From positions 527,149 to 591,148 of the forward strand of contig QANU01034095.1 of assembly GCA_003254905.1 (NCBI GenBank): a stretch of DNA of 64,000 nucleotides. Direction: 5' to 3'. Positions within the stretch are counted from its first letter, which is position 1. Each line of letters opens with the position of its first letter. Positions 57,640 through 64,000 of the stretch are shown here, piece by piece. Source of the stretch: Nissolia schottii (taxonomy: Eukaryota; Streptophyta; Magnoliopsida; Fabales; Fabaceae). Position numbers and translations under genes: made by a program. Under the pieces are notes generated by a model. The model ran no database searches, had not been told where the DNA came from, and worked only from the letters and a program-made list of their open reading frames with translations.

Positions 57640-58429
57640 TTAAGATGTTGAGTGTGTTATAGCTTGCAATTATTGCTGAGAATGCAATAATGAACTGGAG
57701 ATGACCAAATAAGGTGTTGCAATTTATAGAACTAATATATAGTTTTTGAATTATATCCGATTCCTTCATAGACTCAACATCGAAAGTGGAAAGATATATT
57801 TTATAGGCGCCAGCAAATGCCAAAACTTAGATTCTTATTGCAAATTCTATGCATTGGAATTAATGAGCATAAACCGTGAGTGAAAGTCTAAGCCAACTAC
57901 ACTACCAAATAATTAATCATTCTCATTGCGCATTTTTTGGTTTGACCCATGCGAATTGTTGTTTTGATAATACTAATTAGTAATATAATTTCTGCCAATT
58001 ATAATTCAAATCTCAGAGCCGCCATATTTAAGTGTTCAAAAGTATTTGAAAAAGATTCATTTCAATAAGGAAATACATGTGAAAAATAAAATAAAAAATA
58101 ATTGAGATAATTTCTTATAGGATTTTATAGTAACAAGTAATTGCTTGTTACTATAATTATAAACAGTTTTGAGATTTTTAATATATTTGTTCGGTTTATA
58201 TTTTAAAGAATTATTAAATATTTTTTTATAATGTCTTCTGTATTAACTATCAATGTAATTTTAAAAAGGAAAATATTGCAGTATTGTAGTGAATTAGTAG
58301 AGGCAATTTTGGCAATTCAAAAAAAATTGTGCTATTATCAAAAAACATTTAATTTTTTTATCTTAATTCATGTGTATTAACTCTAAATGGTGAACAATTA
58401 AATTGAAATAGAAATAATTTTTTTTTAGG
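57640..58429. other. Upstream region of LRR-RLK B
   Basis: It includes a candidate TATA box (57722-57728, listed separately). Beyond 57830 it is AT-rich intergenic DNA without other features. Confidence 0.5.
57722..57728 (-). promoter_or_regulatory. Candidate TATA box of LRR-RLK B
   Basis: On the minus strand ttctataaattgc lies 89 bases before the start codon, predicting a leader of about 55 nt. Paralogue A has a TATA-like run at the same distance. Confidence 0.45.
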
Positions 58430-58612
58430 TTGCATGTCTGGTATTTAAAGCTTAGCCTTAATTAATCTGGGTCGACCCGGATCGTGTATCTGGTTATGGC
58501 GGGTGAGTCTTCTAACTAGGACAACTGCGTACACAAAGTCTCAAATTTGGGGCCTTGCTTAAGCGATACCAAGTCGTTTACCACTTGGACCAACCCTCGT
58601 TGGTAAATAGAC
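58430..58612 (-). mobile_element. tRNA-derived SINE
   Basis: The minus strand reads gggttggtccaagtggtaaa (A box), then ccccaaatttgagactttg (B-box region), then ttgtcctagttagaagac, tcacccgccataaccag and gatccgggtcgaccc. This order is typical of a widespread plant SINE type. No coding capacity. Confidence 0.7.
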
Positions 58613-59743
58613 ATAATATTAGTTATGAGAAACCAAATTTTTGTTATTCAAGTGGTTCAACATTCGTTAACCCTTAATAACTTGAGTCAGATCAATCGAG
58701 ATGCAATAAACTTCTAAATACTAACTGTTTAGATTAAAGAAAAAAATGTTTAACTATGTTTTCATCTCTAGAAGTATCATGTTTTCTTTTTCTCTTCTTA
58801 TTTCTTTCCTCTCTCTTCTTAAATAGATTTCATTTAGTTCATCAAAAAATTATTTTCATTCTCATTTGCTCTTGATAGCGTTTCATTAGTTTCTGCAGCT
58901 AAGGGTTCGTTTAGCAAACTTGGTAGGATAAGGACCAACAAGATTATGCATGACAGTATAAGGTCTGATTGTATAGAATCTAATAAATTTCTAATATTAT
59001 ATAATGTTTGGTATGTCAGTATATAAGATGTTGTGTTATGTTAAATTATATCTTTTTCATTCTACAAATAATTTTAATTATAAGAAAATATTTGATCAAA
59101 AATAAATTAATTATAAAATTCTAAATTTATTAATTATGAAAATATAAAGTTTCTTTCTTTGATACCCATGTTTTTACAAGGGTACCAATATCTTTTTTAT
59201 ATTTTAACGGTTATGATTTACTTTCAAACTTAAAATAATAAGTATTTAAAGTTAGTGAGATACGTGACTGATTCTTAGTCATAGATAATCATATGATACC
59301 GATACCCTCGAATTTGATGGGATACCAGAGTAATGCTCTTTTTTGTATATTAAACATACTTTATTTAAAATAGATATTTACTAATAATACTATTATAATT
59401 TAATAAATTAATTAGTTACCCCAATTTTATTTATTTTATATATTAAATTATTTATTAATATTATTTATTGTTAATTTTACTAATTATTTAATATTTTTAT
59501 TATTTATTATATTATTTATTTTTATTTAATAAAATAAAATGAATAAAAGAGATCTTATATGTCAAAAACTAATTACGTCTTATCATGTTTTCCTATGCAG
59601 GATTAAGTTTAATCAATTGTCTTGACGTATAAAGAGATCTTGATTAATAAGCTTATACACTACACTGATCGCACTAAACAGTTGATACGGACCCACTTGT
59701 AACATTCAATTAAGAACCTTTTCTAAACTAACAATAGTAACAC
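58613..59743. other. AT-rich intergenic DNA
   Basis: Phrases near 58910-59050 ('gtttagcaaacttggtagg', 'taatgtttggtatgtcag') and 59550-59600 hint at a worn MITE, but arms cannot be matched reliably. No gene. Confidence 0.4.
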
Positions 59744-60420
59744 TTGCTCTTGATGTAGGGATCAAGGAAAGGCATGGGGGGGTGCCTCGTGTACCCTTGA
59801 TGGACCCACACGAAGAGTAAGAGGGGACCTATGAGAGGATTTGGATTCTATCCTTATGCTCCCAGATATCAAGGAAACCAGCCTAAGACCCTTGGTCAAT
59901 CCTTGAACCTTGGAACTGTTATCTCAGAAGATGCCCTCTCCCGCGCTCAGCCCATGGCAGGACCTAGAAAGAGGGTTTCCTCTGAACCTGCAAACATCAT
60001 CTCCCCATTAGCCTAAAACCCTTACCCTTTGCACCCTTTTAGGACATACATGTGATAGCTAAAGCTAGAGGGAGCAAAAAGAGAGTTTTGTTTGTCTTAG
60101 GAATAAAGAAGTAAGCCTTGGGAGAAGAGAGAGAGTGGATAGCGACTCATCATGAGGGGCCTGGCATCATAGCCTAGGAGGACAGGTCCTCGGGCCCTGT
60201 GTTTGGCCCAGCCCAGGACAGAGAAGTCTGGGGGCCAAAGGGGGCCAGAGAGAATAGAAAAGAGAGGTGACACATAATCAACAAGACCAGAGAATGCCAT
60301 AACCCACAACCCAGAGACCAAAGAGCACCAAGAGAGAAAACCCAGAACGAGAGGGCGTCTTCGAAGAACATAGTCTTAAGCTAAGGTAAGGTCCATCCAC
60401 AAGGGGGCTTAGGTGGAGAG
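59744..60420. other. Unexplained GC-richer island
   Basis: About 680 bp clearly less AT-rich than its surroundings. The 61-codon plus-strand frame (MRGFGFYPYAPRYQGNQPK..) and overlapping minus-strand frames have no domain I recognise. It could be a captured gene fragment or an internal part of a retroelement. Confidence 0.35.
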
Positions 60421-60507
60421 GCAGAAATCATTCACTCTCCCAAGATCCGCCCCCTCACAATACCCTACCTCATTCATATTTTCTCTTCCTTGAACTTTAT
60501 ATTAAGC

Positions 60508-60705
60508 TAACAAAACTCATAAACAATTGAGAAACACTCATTATACCATACATAAACAAACATTATAACATACAAAAATAAATAAATAAACAAACATTAC
60601 ACCACACAGAAATGAATAAATAAAAAAATATTACAATACTCATAAACAAATATTACAGCACAAACAAAAAAAATACACCATGCAAAAACATTACAAAATT
60701 TATAA
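60508..60705. repeat. Degenerate tandem repeat, units of about 35-50 bp
   Basis: Variants of 'cataaacaaacattaca', 'ccatacataaacaaaca' and 'gaataaataaa' recur at least five times with drifting length. Confidence 0.6.
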
Positions 60706-61470
60706 AACATGAATAAGAGAATAATGTTTTTGTTTATGCTCTCCACAACGTCTTAAAAAAAATGAAGACGAACCCCAAAAAATGGTAGAAACAAATAAAT
60801 AAACAAGAAACGAGAAAGGAACAAGAAAAGAGAAAATGGAGAAGAAGAAGAAAACAACAAAAATTAAAAAAATAGCAATTGCTAGTGAAATAATTGAATA
60901 AAAATGAAATAAGAGTGTGTGATTGGAGTAAAAAAAAAAATAGAAAGAGGAGAGAAGGAGAAAGGCATGACTCATGAGTGAAGAAGAGTGGGTGAGGAGA
61001 AAGAAAATTAATATTCAATGTTGATACACACTTATAAATATTTTTTTGGTGCAAACAAAATATTTCTTTTCGTTAAATGTGTAGCGCAACTCTCCGGCTT
61101 TTATGCTAAAATGATCAAGTCATAACTCAAATGAAAATAAATGATAATGGCATCCCACGAGTGAATGACGTTTGCTGTGTTTAGATTGTATTGGAGTACA
61201 ATTATTTTGAGTGGAATATAGATATACAAGAATCGGCTTAAATATCTGTAGATATTATCTCATCTGAATTGATTTATAATGAAAATGTGTTTTCTTGTAG
61301 AACTCTTTTTAATAGAGCACTTTTTTAATAAAATATATATAAAAAATACTTTAAGTTGTATTTAAACTCTCTTAATATTAAAATAATATTTTTTTATTTT
61401 TAAAAAAAAGTCAATTCAAACCAACTCTATATATATACACAAACAAAGTAAAAGTAACTATTGTAAAATA
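60706..61470. other. Intergenic, no gene seen
   Basis: A purine-rich plus strand at 60770-61010 produces Phe/Ser-rich minus-strand open frames of up to 106 codons. They look like composition artefacts. Confidence 0.5.
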
Positions 61471-61696
61471 AAAAATATTACATGTACACCCAATTTTATA
61501 CACTCATACATACACCATTAATAATGCATAAATTTTATTCTTATGAGTGCACAAACATTACAAACTTATAGATGATATTCTCAATTATACTTAATTAAGT
61601 GCACAAACATTACAGACATTAAAACACAAATTTTATGTATATAAATATAGAGTGTATGTATGGTGTATATTTTTTGGTATAAGTATAACATGACTC
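61471..61696 (+). mobile_element. 226-bp MITE family, copy 4
   Basis: Starts aaaaatattacatgtacac and ends gtataacatgactc, the most diverged ends of the family. Target duplication ttgtaaaata (61461-61470 and 61697-61706). Confidence 0.85.
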
Positions 61697-61706
61697 TTGT
61701 AAAATA

Positions 61707-62146
61707 AATCCCAAGAGTTTCCTCCAACTGTGTCGACCACCGAGTGTGTGTTTCCTCTTGTCGCAAGTTTCAACCAATCTGTCTATGCCTCCATTTCCCA
61801 CCGCTCCAGTCCATCTTTGCCTCTGTTCGCTGACACCCTCTTGTCACAATTTATGACTCTCGTCCCTTGCTAGTTATAGTCATCCTTGCCTCCCTCACGA
61901 GCTTTCACACTCGTCTCTGCCACATCGCTTCCACAGTACCCATGTCGCTCATCTCATGGTCCTATCTCTGAGATCATCGAGGCAGGAGAAGGAGAACATG
62001 ACGGCTAAGAAGACAACGGCAATTCTAAACCTTGATGATCAAAATGAACATTTTAAAAAATATATGATCAAATTGAATAAATGGATATAATTAAACAACT
62101 AAAAGAGTATTTTTGCTTTATACATGAAGCATTTGGATCAAAATCT
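61707..62146. other. Intergenic, no gene seen
   Basis: C/T-rich to 61980, then AT-rich. No domain or element recognised. Confidence 0.4.
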
Positions 62147-62153
62147 ACCAAAA

Positions 62154-62273
62154 TAAAAAAAATCTCAAAATATGAAAATAATCAAATGCTATAAAAATTT
62201 ATACAACCGAAATATAAAACAGAGGAACAAATTGTTACCTTTAATAGAATTTGCATTAATTTGCGAACACTGC
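62154..62273. repeat. Copy 1 of a 120-bp flank duplicated across the single N at 62274
   Basis: It reads taaaaaaaatctcaaaatat to gcgaacactgc and recurs at 63642-63761 without a visible difference. Here it lacks the Mutator-like insertion that immediately precedes copy 2. Confidence 0.9.
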
Positions 62274-62274
62274 N
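62274..62274. other. Single-N assembly join between empty and occupied versions of a locus
   Basis: To its left the site reads accaaaa-taaaaaaaa-tctc with no insertion. To its right accaaac-taaaaaaaa leads directly into the Mutator-like element. Confidence 0.85.
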
Positions 62275-62290
62275 ACCAAACTAAAAAAAA

Positions 62291-63641
62291 AGGTTAATTA
62301 AGTTTTTAGTCCCTGTAATTTGAAAAAGTTTGGTTTTAGTCCTTCTGTGTAAGTTTTGGTCCCTGAAAAATAGAAAAATTTGGTTTTAGTCCCTCTTAAC
62401 GGTGGAGTGGTAACAGTGCTGACGTGGCGGTTGACGTCGCTGACGTGGCTTGACACGTGGGCACGCCACGTAGGCGGAGCAGAGCGGGTCGGATCCAACC
62501 GTTTGCCACGACCCGACCCGCCCCATTTTTAAAAATTAAAAACCCTAAGAAACCAAAATCCCCAAATCGTCATCCCCCCCTTCGAGCACCCACCTGCACA
62601 CACTCCCCTTCACCACCACCGCTTCTTCGTCTGCCGCCGTCGCCACCCCTAACGCCGGCGCCGCCCCGACTCGGTATTCCACTTCCCCTTCGTCGTGTGC
62701 GCCTCGACTTCCCCTTCGTCGTGCGCGGTAGGCCGTCGTGCATTCGGTGGTCCTGCTCGCGAGGCCCTCGTGGTCGAGTGGCCGTCCATGAAAGGTCGAG
62801 AGGTTGTGGCGTGGTTGTCCTTGTGGGGCTGTCGTGGTCCCGTGGCTCCGTCGTCTCCCGTGCCACCACGCTCCGCCGAGACCCACCGTGACCTTCGCGT
62901 GCTCGCCTTCCTCTTCACGCGCCGCGTGGCCGTCGTCTCGTGGTTGTCCTCGCGGGGCTGTCGTGCTCCCGTGGCTCCGTCGCGTGCTCGCGTGCTTCGC
63001 CGTTACTGTTGCTGTTAGAACACGAATCGGCAGTAGTGACTTGAACAATGGCCTTCTCGATACCCTCCTCGTTGCTGATATGGAAATTGTGTTCATGACC
63101 CTATTAATTTCGGTTCCGTGGCCACAGAAGCTGCATCCGCAGCAGCAGCAGTACCCTAATTTCTCTCTGTCCTAAAAATGTCGTTGCTCTCACCCCCGCG
63201 ACAGCATCGACCTCAACCTGAGGATGATGATGCCTTCGCCCTCGCCGATTCATTCATCAACATCGATTATGAACCAGATTTGCCTCCCGAACCCGACGAC
63301 AACCGTGGGTGCTGTGCGGCGGCGACGGTGGCTGGCCGGAGGCGATGCGGTGGGGGTCGGGGGGGTGCCTGCAGATTTTGGGTTTTGGGTTTTTAATTTT
63401 TTTTTTAAACGGGTCGGGTCGGGTCGGATTTTGGGTTGGGCCAAAAGCTCTGCTCCGCTTACGTGGCATGTCCACGTGTCAAGCCGCGTCAGCGACGTCA
63501 ACCGCCACGTCAGCACCGTTACCCCTCCACCGTTAAGAGGGATTAAAACCAAATTTTTCTATTTTTCAGGGACCAAAACTTACACAGAGGGACTAAAACC
63601 AAACTTTTTCAAATTATAGGGACTAAAAACTTAATTAACCC
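62291..63641. mobile_element. Mutator-like element (MULE), 1351 bp, non-autonomous, possible Pack-MULE
   Basis: Terminal inverted repeats of 195 bp (62291-62485 and 63447-63641) start aggttaattaagtttttagt and gggttaattaagtttttagt and stay nearly identical throughout, so the insertion is fairly young. They are flanked by the 9-bp target duplication taaaaaaaa (62282-62290, 63642-63650). Imperfect inverted similarity continues about 90 bases further in (acccgacccg tracts). The interior is very GC-rich in an AT-rich region and is open in several frames. It contains a 43-bp direct repeat (62811-62853, 62940-62982) and, at 63178, a frame starting MSLLSPPRQHRPQPEDDDAF. There is no transposase. Captured host exons would explain the composition, but the source gene is not recognised. 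Confidence 0.85.
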
Positions 63642-63761
63642 TAAAAAAAATCTCAAAATATGAAAATAATCAAATGCTATAAAAATTTATACAACCGAAA
63701 TATAAAACAGAGGAACAAATTGTTACCTTTAATAGAATTTGCATTAATTTGCGAACACTGC
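63642..63761. repeat. Copy 2 of the 120-bp duplicated flank
   Basis: It begins with the right-hand target duplication of the MULE and then repeats 62154-62273. After it the sequence continues accaaaaccatac into unique DNA. Confidence 0.9.
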
Positions 63762-64000
63762 ACCAAAACCATACAAAATCGAAATGCCTTTTTTCTTTTT
63801 GTTTGCCATAGATTCTTTTACAAAGAATTAAACAGAATGATTTTTTTTTCTTTTAACGTAAAATAGAATGAATTATTGAGATTAAAGATACTGGGAAAAA
63901 TTTTAATATAGCTGGTTAGTATGGGTGCCAAGTAGGATGACAATGGATATTCGACCGTGAGAATATCTGATTAGGGTATCCAAATGTTAGGATTTTTTTT
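63762..64000. other. Intergenic to window end
   Basis: AT-rich; nothing recognised. Confidence 0.5.

Noticed and set aside
60700-61054. Phe/Ser-rich minus-strand frames resembling membrane proteins
   Set aside because: They come from a purine-rich plus strand; low complexity with no conserved motif.
1-64000. CRISPR array, bacterial operon or prophage
   Set aside because: Introns, plant gene families, SINEs, LINEs and MITEs show this is plant nuclear DNA; no regularly spaced direct repeats with unique spacers are present.

Overview
This window is nuclear DNA of a flowering plant, most likely a eudicot. It is AT-rich (the GC-rich exceptions are genes or one transposon) and full of small terminal-inverted-repeat transposons, tRNA-derived SINEs, LINE fragments and old LTR-retrotransposon pieces. 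Its few real genes belong to plant-specific families with plant-type introns. I cannot name the species. The assembly is imperfect: there is a 518-base N gap at 40989-41506 and single-N joins at 13132, 30951, 35572 and 62274. Two of those joins (30951, 62274) are flanked by duplicated sequence and look like unmerged contig or haplotype ends.

Four protein-coding genes can be supported. Two encode secreted pectin methylesterase/invertase inhibitor-type proteins (PMEI domain): one on + at 23650-24938 with one intron, and one on - at 46150-46809 without an intron. The other two are large leucine-rich-repeat receptor-like kinases of the subfamily XII type (FLS2/EFR/Xa21-like, non-RD kinase). LRR-RLK A is on + (33855-44647) and LRR-RLK B is on - (57639-48421). 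B can be read completely as five exons totalling 3648 nt (1215 aa). A matches it exon for exon, except that exon 3 would fall in the N gap. A and B are convergent paralogues whose homology runs on into the 3' flanks; the second PMEI gene lies between their 3' ends.

Layout. 1-23.4 kb: gene-free, with CACTA-like, hAT, MULE-like and foldback elements, SINEs, one Ty3-type LTR fossil (13.85-14.76 kb) and a G-rich low-complexity block (8.9-9.7 kb). 23.6-24.9 kb: PMEI gene 1. 25.3-29.8 kb: LINE and LTR-element remnants. 30.5-31.4 kb: a duplicated 411-bp block across a single N. 33.8-44.6 kb: LRR-RLK A, with MITEs and a LINE fragment in its introns. 45.3-47.3 kb: a hairpin MITE, a GGCGGTTA-rich element and PMEI gene 2. 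48.4-57.6 kb: LRR-RLK B, whose 3.8-kb intron 2 holds a 1.5-kb foldback element. 58.4-64.0 kb: SINE, MITE, an unexplained GC-richer island and a 1351-bp Mutator-like element with 195-bp terminal inverted repeats and 9-bp target duplications.

I see no pathway operon. The receptor kinases are candidate surface immune receptors and the PMEI proteins would act in the cell wall; a link between them is only proximity. The most informative observations are a Mutator-like insertion whose empty and occupied alleles both seem to be present in the assembly, a 226-bp MITE family with a strikingly uniform target site, and the convergent receptor-kinase pair that could give long double-stranded RNA by read-through.
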